From contig JAQGDQ010000019.1 in the NCBI GenBank assembly GCA_030141605.1, positions 186,001 to 250,000 on the forward strand: 64,000 bases of DNA, in the 5' to 3' direction. This DNA is from Tubiluchus corallicola. Taxonomy: Eukaryota > Priapulida > Priapulimorpha > Priapulimorphida > Tubiluchidae. The position numbers and the translations under genes are program-made. Positions 53,322-64,000 of the stretch are shown piece after piece. Positions within the stretch are counted from its first letter, which is position 1. The number at the start of each line of letters is the position of its first letter. The notes under the pieces are model-generated. The model was not told the origin of the DNA. It ran no database searches and saw nothing but the letters and a program-made list of their open reading frames with translations.

Positions 53322-53605
53322 AAAATATGAGTTTAGGGTTAGGGTTGCTGTAAGGGGTAGAAAATTAATTATTCTATTATTCCAAGTAAGTTATAAGCTA
53401 CTTCAACGCTTTTTGTTTATTAGGCTGTTTTTTCTATTACACACCACTCCAGTAAGCTTATTACGCAAAAAATTACGCAGAAATTAAAAGGTTTCCACGA
53501 ATCTGTAGAGAAGGTGGAAAGGGGACAAAAAGGTGTATTTTGATGCACATTCCTGGTTAGGAGGAGGGAGTGAAAACTGCCAAAATGGGTTTTTTCTTAC
53601 GTCAT
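53322..53605 (+). repeat. Dispersed repeat body, copy B
   Basis: This is a homolog of copy A at 22970-23252, 30 kb away and inverted. It begins TATAAAATATGAGTTTAGGG with two TTAGGG units, continues through CAGTAAGCTTATTACGCAAA and GGGGACAAAAAGGTGTATTT, and fades after AAAATGGGTTTTTTC. It directly follows array 4, so array plus body is a reproducible unit. No transposase or reverse transcriptase is evident. Confidence 0.7.
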
Positions 53606-54337
53606 TTTTCCACAAGTCGCACGCATGCGTAAAAAGGGAAAAGGCGTACAACAAAATAATCAACAATTTTCAATAATTGCAATTGCACGTTTTATTGTAA
53701 GTAGGTAATAAATTACGTATTCATTTGATAGGCTTAATAATTAGCGATTAACTTGTGCTAGAATTTACGTTTTTAGTAAATTACACCAACTTCTACAGAA
53801 ACAGGAAATCAACGTCATCTTCATTAAGCATGCTTAGAGTGATTCACTTGCATAAATTTATGACAGCGATAAAACGTTTTAGAATGCAAATAAATTTGTG
53901 ATAATGTTAGCCATAAAAATTTAATAGGCATTCAGTTATAGCAGCATGCACGACTAGTTGCAGAAGTATCGACTTATAAGCGAGAACGTACCCAAACGAA
54001 GCAGTACATTGTTGTAATCTAATGAATAAAAACGGTTTTACCGTAACAATGTCATAAAACATATATCAAAGAAGTATGGTGAACATTCGTTAATTAAAAA
54101 TATTAATAATTAGTTAAAAGCCGCGAGTTTTTAGTATCATGACCAGAATGTATAATCTTATATGTAAAATCTTAATGTCACGATTATTATTAGTAATGGA
54201 TCAAACTCATAATTAATTACATTTTGATACTAAACTTGAAAGGTAAGAAACGTGAAGAAGTTACGGCATTGCAAGTATGTAAAAAACAGTTTTTGTTCAA
54301 TATCTTAGGTTTAGGGGGTTAGGTTTATTTATTTTTT

Positions 54338-54405
54338 CTTGTGATCTTTTCTGTGACGTTTTCACCTGTGACTTTTTACCTGTGACCTTATTAACTGGAT
54401 GCAGC
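54338..54405 (-). repeat. Short-unit array 5
   Basis: On the minus strand the units are AGGTAAAAAGTCAC, AGGTGAAAACGTCAC, AGAAAAGATCAC and AAGAAAAAATAAA. A TTTAGGGGGTTAGG telomere-like stretch adjoins it at 54308-54323. It may be part of a larger opposed arrangement with array 4. Confidence 0.55.
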
Positions 54406-54739
54406 TCTCCATACCAACAATGCGAACAATAATACAGCTTTAATAAGTAATAACATACAAGAAAGGCTTTATGTGCACGGAACCTGAAATGTCATACATT
54501 GCTTCTTTGTTTGTTCAGGCAGATAGTCAGATCTTAACAGGGCTTCTCATCTTGACTAATCAACCTAGATGAAAGGATGATAGGGCGGATTCATCCTTGA
54601 AGCGCATAAACAGCTTTTTAGCAAAATCGACTAGGCGACTTACAAGCTCATCCGAATAATTTCTTTTGTTATCATTGGATGAGTCCAATTTGTTTTGACG
54701 AATATACTACTGCGTATTTTTGCGTTAAAATCACTAGCT

Positions 54740-54771
54740 GGGGGTGGGGTTGGGGTTTGGGGGGTGTTGGG
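54740..54771 (+). other. G-quadruplex motif
   Basis: Runs of G5, G4, G4 and G6 are separated by T, TT and TTT, with a further GGG nearby. This satisfies the strict intramolecular G-quadruplex pattern with very short loops. The surrounding DNA is AT-rich and no gene adjoins it. Confidence 0.8.
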
Positions 54772-55194
54772 TTGAGCGGCACGGCACTTTGATCAAGTGC
54801 ACAAAAAACGTAGATTCAGTCGGAACGGTAGGGTAGCAATGTATAATACATCCGTCAAATTTGCTCGTCTGTTGTTGTAAGTGTTATGTTTACATTTTCA
54901 TTGTTTTTCATCGTCCAAGTTTGCAGATCAGCTGTTCGATTCGACTTTCCTAACATTCAATTAACAAACATTTTTAAGCGTTGTTGGACTTATTTGTTGT
55001 ATATTTTCCTTAACAAAAGGTAGAACGACTGACATAATTTTCCATGAAAACACTACTTGCAGCGCTTACTGTTGAAAAATTGCAAAAAACAAAGATAATA
55101 ATTAGTACTTTAATATATTTGTAGTATTTACATAGTTTTTCTATTCTTTGTTTTTAAAATTTCTTGAAAGTACGCATTGAGTTAACTGTGAATT

Positions 55195-55257
55195 TACTTG
55201 CCATTTTTCCCACTTTTCCATTTGTGTCCTTTTTTCCATGCCATTTTACCTACATTC
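55195..55257 (-). repeat. Short-unit array 6
   Basis: On the minus strand it reads TGAATGT, then AGGTAAAATGGCAT, GGAAAAAAGGACAC, AAATGGAAAAGT and GGGAAAAATGGCA. The start matches that of array 1. It is oriented against array 4, 2 kb away. Confidence 0.6.
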
Positions 55258-55854
55258 AGGCTTTATTGTTCTCAACATAATTAAATTAATCCACGTAGTC
55301 TGAATAAGGCTTTGGGAGAATAGTTGAATATTGCTTCTCATAACCGGGCAAACTGCAAAGAATCAATATAATATAATATTTACTGTCATTTCTGTTGTGT
55401 GCGCAGCAGTTTGGTGAAAGGTTCCCGTTTGGTTTTATATCAATTCTGCAAATGACAAGTCAACAAGCTGACATGTAAGATACAAGAGGGAGTATCTGGT
55501 AAGCCAAGATATACTCTAGTCAGCTGCAGTTTTCGCGGTGGCCATTATTTTAAGTGTGCGATCTTTGCAAAGCGGTTTGATAAGCTCAAATAAAATATTA
55601 CAAGCCAAACTATTAAGCTGTTAATAAATTATAAACCCTACGCGACGGCAATCTCTTAAAAATATAGTTGAGATCAATCACACAGAGTGCAGTTTGTCTG
55701 CAAATGTGAAGAATGAAAGCTTAATCATATTAAATTGGGAAGGAAAATTAAACTAACAAAAAATTATAACCGCCAACAAAACTCTCCAAAAGATACCTTC
55801 TTTAATTTGAAAAAAAAACAATTTGAAACCATACTGTATTGTTGACTTTTTTAA

Positions 55855-56045
55855 AAATCTCTCTTCATTCTCTCTCACTCCTCTCCTTCTATCTCTCTCT
55901 CCCTCATTTTCTCTCTCCTCTACCCTTCTCTCTATCTACTTTTCTCTCTTTCTTTCGTCTTTGCTCTCTTTCTATACTTCACTCTCTCATCTCATCTGTT
56001 TTTCTCTTTCCCTTCTCTCTTCGTCTTTCTTTCTCTCTTTCTGTC
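55855..56045. repeat. Impure CT-rich tract
   Basis: CTCTCTCCTTTCTT-type pyrimidine-rich DNA. The serine/leucine-rich frames are artefacts. Confidence 0.85.
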
Positions 56046-57354
56046 TATGTGACTGTTTGTCTCATATATTTCCTTCATTCGTTCTCATTTCCGTCACACA
56101 TGTACATACAGATACAAAAGCTCAAGATCATTCAGTCTGGTAGGTTTACTAGAAAAAAAATCAACTCATAACTTTATTATTTAGAATTATACATTCTGTT
56201 GGAACTACACCAAGCTCAAATACAAATACTGTAATTACGAATAGTCATTATTAGTCGAAGAAATAGCCAGGTCCAAGAAAATGCGATATGTTAAAGCTGA
56301 TATTTACCGAAAATTTTATTATATAACAAAAATTAATAACTGCATGATCCAAATTAAACGCCTGAGCACAAAGCACAAGAAGTTATGAGAAACAATCCTT
56401 TGATGATAAACGGTGTAACCCATACTTGCTTAAACCGGCATCGGTACGGTAAGCGCATTTTTCATTCAGCGCGTACATGTATTGCAATGTGAAATTACAA
56501 ACCAGTTTGCACCTTTGGTTTTACTCAATGCTCATACCATACCTCTGATTTTGCCATGTCTATAGTAGCATGTCAAAATATGCTAAGTAAAGCTCTATGC
56601 AAAACAAAGAAAGATCTATAATCGGCTATGTTATACGTGTATTTACAAAACTTATTTAATACTTCTATTTTAAACAAATTAAAACCAGTTTCATTACACT
56701 CATAAATACCACAACAGCACCAAAAATCGTGGTTACTTGAATTTAATTTGTTCATGCTTTATAGGCCAATAAATTCACTTGGGTTCAAGTAATTATGATA
56801 TTTCTGGCTGTTTTGGTATTTATAAGTAAAATAAGACTGAAATTTCCTTGTCACAAGTTAAAAACTAGTTTCATTATGCATAATCTTTACTGCAGACTAC
56901 TAATTAATGATCCCAGTTCGGGTTTAGTTCCCAGTTTTATCACTTTCATTGGATTAAAAACTTTAATAAAAACTACAATTTTTGACTTATTCCATCAGTA
57001 AGAAATCAAACCTTTAGCTAAAAGAATTAGTTGCAGAGCTATTTCTAATGTTTGTTACACAGCCAATCAAAATACATAATAAAAGCTACGCTACAGTGTA
57101 CAGTGTATTAATAAAAATAAAACATGTACCAGAACTTCATAAAAAGAAACAATTACCACCAACTACTGCAAAAATGAGGTATATATAGTACTTACTAAAT
57201 TCTTATGTAATCTGTCTTGCATTACTTTTAAAAAACAAGTTGAAAAATCAGTAAAACTCTGGCTTAACTGCGACACGTTTCCTACGATTGCTATTGCCTC
57301 TTGAAGATGTAGGAACTACGTCAACTAATTAGTCTTTCTAGTACAACCCTTCTG
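56046..57354. other. Non-coding stretch, possibly 3' UTR of a minus-strand gene
   Basis: Lies downstream of the hydrophobic terminal exon candidate. No convincing poly(A) signal was seen close to its stop on the minus strand. Confidence 0.4.
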
Positions 57355-57430
57355 TCAACTCTCAGCTTTGCGAGAAGCAGCTGACCAGAGCACCCAGGCA
57401 CACAGAGTTCCTGTAAACAAAGCACCAGTC
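57355..57430 (-). CDS. Terminal exon candidate encoding a hydrophobic C-terminus
   Basis: On the minus strand the acceptor GAGAGTTTTCCATTTCAG leads into one base plus 24 codons and TGA. The encoded end is hydrophobic (GALFTGTLCAWVLWSAA) followed by a short charged tail (SRKAES), as at the C-terminus of a multi-pass or tail-anchored membrane protein. GC content is higher than in the flanks. No upstream partner exon was confirmed. The candidate at 58598-58785 also ends in a membrane segment, so the two might be alternative ends of one gene or belong to different genes. Confidence 0.35.
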
Positions 57431-57446
57431 CTGAAATGGAAAACTC

Positions 57447-57700
57447 TCAATAAGGTCATTGTCCATTTTAAATGATTATTTCTTTTAATGTGCAAGTGCA
57501 AATACCACTTAATGCTAACCTGCAACTAAAAATTGCAATAAATTTACTGTTCTTTTTGAAGATATTTTTACTCTTAATGTGAAGGGCCAGTACAACTTAA
57601 TATTAAGTCTTGTACACGTAACAACAAATTCTACAATAAACAATCTCAATAAATTCATCGACCATTTTTTGTAAATTTTTACTTCCAGAATGAAAGTGTG
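57447..57700. repeat. Degenerate tandem repeat near a terminal exon candidate
   Basis: Three diverged units begin CTCAATAAGGTCATTGTCCA, TGCAATAAATTTACTGTTCT and CTCAATAAATTCATCGACCA at about 57447, 57534 and 57646. Spacing is about 90-110 bp. Confidence 0.35.
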
Positions 57701-58597
57701 AGTGGAGCATATCATTCAATTCAAACTACAGAAAAATCGAGTCTGGGCTATGGTTTGGACTGACAAATGCTACGATTTCAAAAAAGGGACTAAGCTTGCT
57801 TACAAAAACAAGGCAAATACATCTTATGACAAAGATAGCATAAAATCACAAAAACAACCAATCAATATCAAAGACAAATACTTTTAGATACGTAATTACA
57901 TTTAATAATGTAATCCATTATCAGCAACTGAATCTAAATTGATAAAAGAACAAACAAATGATAAAATGAATAAGTACTACTAAGAAAACAAACAAATTTT
58001 GAAAACAAATAGGTCAAATACAAACAAAGAACCAAATGAACGGGTGTAGAAATAAACAAATATTAACCCATATCTGAGTGTTTTATTCTAGTGCAAATAG
58101 CATTTCATGTAAGCCATAAAGCAAAAGCACCAGTCAATGTATCATAAACATGTTCTAAATTTTTCAAACTTTTGACAAGATTTTTTGTCGGGACTTTTGC
58201 ATAACTCTACTTTGTACAGGAAAAAGCAACAACATTTATTAAAAAGAAGCCATGAAAAAAATATTAGGAGTGGATCAAATGCATCACCACAAAAACCAAT
58301 TACAGAGCTGATAGAAGTGTTTCCTGTTTTATTAGATTTAAAGACTAGATGCAATTCATTACATTTTCCACACAAAATTGTTCAACATTCTGCCATAAAA
58401 CTAGGGACAAATGTACACAGAATGTGACAGGATTACAGATAAAGCGAGAAATTAAATTCGCTTGGATTAATAAAGCTGGTAAAACCAACAAATCAATCTG
58501 TTGGCAGCAGACACGTATAAGCCTTACGGCAGAAAATGCAGTGAAACACTAAAGGTTAAGCGAGCGATAATTTAAGTGAAATGCTGACGACTGCATT

Positions 58598-58785
58598 TTA
58601 TCTTTCAGTTTCCTTGTCGAGATTTTCTTTAAGAGGTCGTAAAAACATAAATATCCCAGCAATTACAAGTAAAGGAGAAATGAGACAGCAGAATTTAAGG
58701 ATTTTTTTTCTTCCAAAATGCTCGTCGTTTCCTTTTCATAAAACATTGTTTTAATCTTCTGCTGCAGATGTCAGTTTGTCTTTTG
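58598..58785 (-). pseudogene. Membrane-protein C-terminal exon candidate broken by an A8 homopolymer
   Basis: After the acceptor TTTGTTGCTTGTAG a minus-strand frame encodes a very basic stretch (RRLKQCFMKRKRRAFWKKK) up to a run of eight A residues at about 58702-58709, then stops. One frame over, directly after the run, the sequence encodes FCCLISPLLVIAGIFMFLRP, a strong transmembrane segment, then LKENLDKETER and TAA. A basic stretch followed by a membrane segment and a short polar tail is a coherent membrane-protein terminus. The break may be a homopolymer sequencing or assembly error, a polymorphism or a real frameshift. It could also be chance overlap of two frames. Confidence 0.3.
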
Positions 58786-59636
58786 CTACAAGCAACAAAT
58801 AACAACGAAGATAACAAAATAAAATACTTTACAAGCGCTCTACAGACTGGTTATCTTGCACACACTTGAGCTTAATACATCCATCAATGGTTGTAATTAT
58901 GTGAAATTTCTAACTAAATATATTACTTAGTAAAACTGCACAAACAGAAGTAAAAAAACATTTATTGTGCATTATCTTTATTCTGTTCTAGCACTATTAA
59001 TCATTACAATATTCCACAACCACCACGAAGTATTAAAAAAATGCTAACATAAAATAATATGATGTGCAGTAACTGTAGTTATAGTCTCTAATGCACTGAT
59101 TAACAATCTATAATGTCACTTTTGCTCTCCACGCATATTCAATTTAGAATGTAAAAACAAAGTTACATATCTTCCTCTTTAACTATTAACCAGTAGAGAG
59201 CTTTTTTGCTGTATGAAATAAGTAAAATAAATTCAATTCAATGAGATCATCAACAAACTGAAATGCAAAATAGTTTTACTATAAAATTTTTATCCATACT
59301 TTAGTCTTCCTCATGCTTTTTGTGTGAACTCAATATTTCAATATTTTCTTAACTATGCACAAATTAAAAGAAATAGTAAAATCTCCAAAACAGAAAATTT
59401 CCGATGAAGTCTTCATCCTGTTTGGTTCCAAACTTAATTATTTGCTGAAAATCATTTCGTACATGTTAATTTACTATCTAGTATCTCTTTTACCCAGAAA
59501 TTATTAGTTGTAAAAATGAATCCAAATATAATCTTGCATGAAAGTACAAAGTAAAACTGTCTTCAAAATTAGTTATGTAATATCTCAACTAATGCTTCAC
59601 TTTCTATCTTACTCACTAAAACATAATGTTGAGTAA

Positions 59637-59780
59637 TTACACAAATCTCTCATTTTCCCACTTCTGTCCTGTACTTTCCCAAATCCGCTTCATCACTTCA
59701 AAGAGTTTACACCATATGGCTAATAACCATTCCCTTAATGGCGTTCTTATCCTTAACTTTACTGCACACCCTAGAGACAT
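59637..59780 (-). CDS. Coding-like terminal exon candidate, 47 codons
   Basis: On the minus strand the acceptor-like CTCTAAACCTTTCAG is immediately followed by an ATG-starting frame of 47 residues and TAA. The peptide contains RIRTPLREWLLAIWCKLFEV and then KRIWESTGQKWENERFV. It is rich in W, R, K and E, unlike chance translation of AT-rich DNA. It starts in phase 0 and could be an alternative last exon for the exons to its right, or belong to a separate gene or an old repeat. The family is not recognised. Confidence 0.3.
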   Translation of the reverse strand: MSLGCAVKLRIRTPLREWLLAIWCKLFEVMKRIWESTGQKWENERFV

Positions 59781-61254
59781 CTGAAAGGTTTAGAGGTGAG
59801 CAAGTGTGAACTAAATACAATTTCACTGATAACGAGCCCAAACAGCACCATAAAAACATTTACATGTGAAAGCCTTTTACTTTTACATCACCTTAGTATA
59901 TAGGAGCAAATGAGCATTTAGAGTTTATGCCCAATAAAACATGAATAAAACAAGATGAACATTAATATTGCTGAATACTAACTTGAATTTTAAATTAATT
60001 GTTAGTATTCGGCTAGCACTTACCCAACCAAGTTTGCATTAAATTTAAAACTCCCAGGTACAATTAACGCCAATTTACTAAACTTGCATTAAGTTTAAAA
60101 TTCTTGAAAATTAGGCTACTGAGATTTTGAATTCCAATCTATGGCTCAAGTTTTCAAAATTTCAATAAGAAATTCCTAAATTCAATTCCTCTAACATACA
60201 GAAAAATTAGCAGAAAAAAAATCACTTATAAGTTAAACTTTCACTACATCACTATGAGAGTTGCAGAATAGTTACATCTGCCTGCGCAATAAGGTTGTGA
60301 ACAGCAAGAGCATGTTAGTTACTATGAATTCTCAGTAAAAAAAGCATCTGATTATTTGTGATCATGACTGTGTTGCTTCCTTTTATTTAGACTCTGTGAA
60401 AGCAACACAACATCAAACTGGACAAAAAATGCATAGATATACATTAATGAAAAGTGGCAGTATACTGTTGTTGCAACCATAATTACTTACCACATTAGGG
60501 AACGAGCGAAAGATGAGTGTCGCAGTATACTATAATTGCTAACTTTGATTGATTCGTGACTACGAAAAGCTCGTAATATGTCTTTGGCACTGGAAATGAA
60601 AATTCATACGAAGTAAATAATCCAAAACCAGTCATTGAAAAAACAGGTTCTAAGAATTAAATTTGCAAATAATCTGCTCAAAGAAAATGCAATTTCAATA
60701 TTTTTCTAAATGTTCAATAGTGCTGTTGTTACATATTTTACTACATTTCAGTAAGTTGCAATTCGTTTTTAACTTGTGCAGTTTATATATAAATGTCTCA
60801 TCAAAAACTAGGTATTTCATTATTCAACATAGCAGACTTTGTTCCTTTTTATAGTGTGTAAACAAGCTGTCACGAGTCTGGACTTGATTCACCAAGTGTA
60901 AATCGGCTAGGTAAAACTTATAAGTTTGTCACCTTGATCAAACGTAAACATCATAAATTTCATATTCTATTAGATTCCCACATTAATTCACTTGTATTTC
61001 ATAACCACCATTTCACTTTCTTCTTGTGTTTCGTAATGTTCCCTTCACACCCAGGCTGTTACCACAAACTTAAAAACTTAATTTGGTGTCCCTCATTGAG
61101 TTTGAACAAAAGTTCCTAACTTACCACCGCCAATTATTTACAGCTACCAATGCTTGTCTCCGATTTCTAGGAAGTATGTCCACTGATCCGTACCGGGAAA
61201 ACAATCCAGCCAGCTATTGAAGATATGTTCAAACAAATAAAAATAATATAATGA

Positions 61255-61302
61255 CTAGTTTGAGGCTAATAGTGTACTTATGGCCCTGAGGGAGGCTGTA
61301 GG
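61255..61302 (-). CDS. Possible terminal exon of the right-hand minus-strand gene
   Basis: On the minus strand an acceptor-like CTTATCACTCAG is followed by a phase-0 frame reading PTASLRAISTLLASN and then TAG. This would join in frame to the exon at 62290-62379. A second acceptor (TATGTCCCCTCAG, exon starting at 61331) has a better pyrimidine tract. It opens the same peptide frame further upstream (LSPAALITQ...) but would need a different phase. Read in phase 0 from that second acceptor, the exon would instead stop after 17 codons. The choice of acceptor, and whether this exon belongs to the gene at all, is inference. The ORF at 59637-59780 is an alternative phase-0 terminal exon. Confidence 0.35.
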   Translation of the reverse strand, partial: PTASLRAISTLLASN

Positions 61303-62289
61303 CTGAGTGATAAGTGCTGCTGGTGACAATCCTGAGGGGACATAAACACACTGTTGTCTCAAGAAACTAAACATTACTAGTTTTATTATACACACTAAAA
61401 TTCCCAATAAAAATAATATTATTAACAAACCATTGTTATACCATCACTTGAGGTTGAACATTGCATTCGTCATTTAACAAAAGCCATACTGACTGCTCAC
61501 CTGACACTGTTTTGACAAATTGCAAAAATTCGTTACAAAACTGGTATATAATGGTGATAAATTGAGATGGCAATGAAATTTTAACTTCAGATTTAAAAAA
61601 CACAGTAATTAAATCTTGTATACAGTACGTAAAAACTATTCACACAGTACAACATGGCCACAACAAGAATTCATTTAAAAATCTTTTAATTTAAGAAGTG
61701 CAAGGAGATTTGTTTTACATTTTGAATACAAGTGTTTTGAAGTCTGGAATGTAAAGAAGTGGTTGGAAGAATAGCCATTTTCAGTCTCCTAAGTCAGTAC
61801 TAGATAGAATCACTAAGCATGCTCATAAATTCATATTGAATTAAGATAGGACATGAATGATACCAATACTAACACATTCCTCTATAGAGAAAGAATCAAG
61901 GCTCGTCCATTTTAATAGCCACGAGATGGAAAGCTGAATTTCATTGCAAACCACAGGCAATTTTGAAACACGTCTTGCGTATTTTCTGTCACTGCACAAA
62001 AAAATCACTGTGTTTTCTAAATATTTTGCGACAAATCAATAAAGTCAGAAAAAGCAAAAGTGTCATATTTATTAGCAGAGGGATGAAGGCCTCTTAACCT
62101 CAACCCCTGCTCACCCAACAAAGTTTTTGTCAATTTCGTGCGATCATGGATTGCCTATCACCGGTCAAATTTAATTGCTTTACACAGTAAGCTGTGGGAG
62201 AGAAGGTGCATATAATCAAATGACTATATAACCACATATAATCACAAACTGTAATTTAGGGATACTGTGAAATACAATAAAGTTCTTAC

Positions 62290-62379
62290 CTGACTAGGCT
62301 TAAGTAATTGTGAAAAGACTCGCGTCTGGACAAATAAATATTGAGGTCTAATTGATGGCGGATCATCTCCTGCTAAATT
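62290..62379 (-). CDS. Internal exon, phase 0/0, of the same unidentified minus-strand gene
   Basis: A 90-bp segment (30 codons, no stop) lies between the acceptor TTTTATTATAG and a perfect CAG|GTAAGA donor on the minus strand. It encodes NLAGDDPPSIRPQY followed by LFVQTRVFSQLLKPSQ. Both boundaries are in phase 0, consistent with the upstream exon at 63338-63486. The combination of consensus splice sites, typical exon length and a non-AT-biased peptide makes this one of the best exon candidates in the window. The product was not identified. Its function is unknown. Confidence 0.6.
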
Positions 62380-63337
62380 CTATAATAAAATAAAGTTTGT
62401 ACCTAGTTATAATAATCTAAATGTCAGCCACCTAATACCAATAGTGAATTAGATATCACATCAAAGTAATATAACAAACGAAAATAGAAAAGTTCTGCAC
62501 AAAAACTGTAAAATTGGTTACCTGCTTGCACAAGAATACATTCCATATCAGTAATAATTTTTGGCTTTATATTTATTTAATTGCAATTTTCTCAATTCAA
62601 TGCCATTAAGAAGTTTTAGAAAATATCTGTAAAGCTCACAATGCTTTTGTGATTCTTATGCACATATGGGGTGCAATGGTTAATTCAATTAACTCTTTAA
62701 TGCATAGCAGAGATTATCAGTTAATGTGTGACAAATACCCTCAGTAAAACAAGAACAATGGGTGAAGCCTAAAGACTATCTGGAGCCCTATTACTTTAGC
62801 AAACACTTCTTTAAAGAAGTTTTAGCCCTACTGTGGACATTAAGAACTAATTTTATCACAATACAAAGTTTGTTCAGATAACAACCAGTTTTCATAAAGC
62901 AAACAAGAATGACAAAAAACAGAACACAAATTATCTTGACACTGTGCTGCTGTTTTCAAAAATTCAAAATGCGCTAAGGCAAGTAATCAGCAGCTATCAT
63001 GCTTTATCAGATTTCGGAATTTGACTGGACACTCCACATGTGCTCAAACAGCCAAGAAGCTAGTTAGCTGTTCTCCTATATTGCCATAATTAAATAGCAG
63101 CAGCATACTTTGACCAAAATTTACAAGTGATGAACCTAACAAGTGCCAGTTGAAGCAACCAGTAAGGCGTTCGAAAGAAACTGCATATAACCAATATGCA
63201 ATTCACAAGGATACGAGCCACGACTGCTTTCTTTGTGTTATTTCTTTCATCCTTGAATGAATTTTTTTCAATTTTGATATTCAGGCAAAGCCAATTTACA
63301 TAAATTGCTTTTATACACTGAATTTAAAGGTCCTCAC

Positions 63338-63486
63338 TATGTCGTTTATGCTAGCTCTAATCAAGTTAATCCGGTTCATGTAAGGTTTCACTGCTTCAAA
63401 GTGTTGCACAAATCTTAGTGGCCTTGCTATGTGTAACATTGGATCCATGTCTTTCATTGCTTCTAAATGTGCCATCCTGATGAAGA
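63338..63486 (-). CDS. Internal exon of an unidentified multi-exon gene entering from the right
   Basis: On the minus strand a pyrimidine-rich acceptor (CTTATCTTTTTCAG) precedes a 149-bp open segment ending at a GTGAGG donor. It reads two bases plus 49 codons, with internal motifs MKDMDPMLHIARPLRF and HFEAVKPYMNRINLI. Composition and codon use look genuinely coding, unlike the AT-rich flanks. It ends in phase 0, matching the phase-0 start of the exon at 62290-62379. The intron between them would be 958 bp. The upstream intron carries a small pogo-like MITE (63552-63737). I do not recognise the protein family. The frame stays open eight codons past the proposed donor, so a different donor is possible. 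Confidence 0.6.
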
Positions 63487-63551
63487 CTGAAAAAGATAAG
63501 CTTAAATGAGCATCAGTTTATAACGGATTCACTTGAAACTAGCATAATATA

Positions 63552-63737
63552 CAGTCAAACCTCATCATAATGCCCCCTTTTATAACACCAACCTCAGTTA
63601 ACACCCATGTTTTTGGAAAACAAAATGCCCATATCCACATAGATGTGTATATTAATATAAACCTTGTTATAATGACAAACTCACTTAATGCCAACTTTTT
63701 TGCAGTTCCAAATTAGCAGTAAAAAGAGGTTTGACTG
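63552..63737. mobile_element. Pogo-like MITE with TA target duplication
   Basis: The 186-bp element has perfect 12-bp inverted ends (CAGTCAAACCTC and GAGGTTTGACTG) and is flanked by TA on both sides (63550-63551 and 63738-63739). Short, TA-targeting elements starting CAGT are characteristic of non-autonomous Tc1/mariner-pogo (Tigger-like) transposons. It sits in the intron upstream of the exon candidate at 63338-63486. Confidence 0.75.
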
Positions 63738-63860
63738 TACTACTAGTAGTATTAACAGCATTGGTGTTGCCATCTACTTAAACAGTTAATAGTGTACATT
63801 TAACCTAAACTAAATTGATATGAAGTGACCAAACCATAGACTGTAGTTAGTAAAATGATT

Positions 63861-63954
63861 TTTGTTGTTTTAGATTTAGAAAAAGTAGCAGGGCTAATTC
63901 CTGTGATAATTTATTAAAAAGTGTGTCTAAAAGCATTGTTCAATCCAGAACTTG
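63861..63954 (+). CDS. Weak plus-strand exon-like frame
   Basis: The acceptor-like TTTTTGTTGTTTTAG is followed by a frame of about 28 codons (FRKSSRANSCDNLLKSVSKS...) ending in TAA. The peptide is serine-rich and plausible, but the segment is short and no partner exon on the plus strand was seen. It lies within the probable first intron of the minus-strand gene in this window. It is listed because the splice signal and frame coincide. Confidence 0.15.
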
Positions 63955-64000
63955 GCAATAACTACAGATTTTCCTGAGACAGACCTGCCACATACTATTC

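Noticed and set aside
61171-61248. Plus-strand frame EVCPLIRTGKTIQPAIEDMF after TCTCCGATTTCTAG
   Set aside because: It lies opposite the end of the minus-strand gene, is also readable on the other strand, and has no partner exon.

Overview
The window looks like AT-rich, gene-poor nuclear DNA from an animal, probably a marine or other aquatic invertebrate. The reasons are long introns and intergenic spacers, GT-AG-bounded exon candidates, abundant microsatellites, TTAGGG-like interstitial repeats, several families of non-autonomous DNA transposons, and one unmistakable metazoan-type neuronal calcium sensor gene. The species cannot be named from the sequence. There is no sign of bacterial operons, CRISPR arrays, rRNA or confident tRNA genes.

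Layout. 1-9.9 kb: mostly featureless, with a hairpin-rich terminal-inverted-repeat element (2126-2765) and large GA/CT microsatellites. 10-14.6 kb: two copies in opposite orientation of a TTAA-flanked MITE, enclosing a GC-richer candidate first exon (13589-13848, minus). 14.6-22 kb: little. 22.2-25.2 kb: a foldback-like element with short-unit arrays, then decayed coding fragments that may derive from transposons. 28.9-31.4 kb: TAA and GTT/GCT tracts, another short-unit array, a 702-bp CAGTAGG-ended element and a perfect 65-bp tandem duplication. 31.6-33.2 kb: three coding-like minus-strand segments. 35 kb: a third, truncated MITE. 38.6-39.7 kb: a diverged repeat interrupted by a clear foldback element, then a 44-bp palindrome. 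42.0-42.7 kb: the intronless calcium-sensor gene with poly(A) signals. 44.8 kb: poly-C and degenerate telomere-like repeats. 46-56 kb: CT tracts, a second copy of the dispersed repeat body, more short-unit arrays and a strong G-quadruplex motif. 57-64 kb: several minus-strand exon candidates, two of them (63338-63486 and 62290-62379) phase-compatible and coding-like, so at least one multi-exon gene probably enters from beyond the right edge.

The most unusual signal is a set of seven dispersed arrays whose short units (about 15 or 21 bp) share the frame AGGTAA/AGGAAA at the start and ACAC/ACAT at the end, with different middles in different arrays. Some sit as opposed arms of foldback structures, and some adjoin a shared body of about 283 bp carrying TTTAGGGTTAGGG. 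The frame matches the consensus 5' splice site. No other gene besides the calcium sensor could be identified by family with confidence. Multi-exon candidates are given from splice signals and open frames only.
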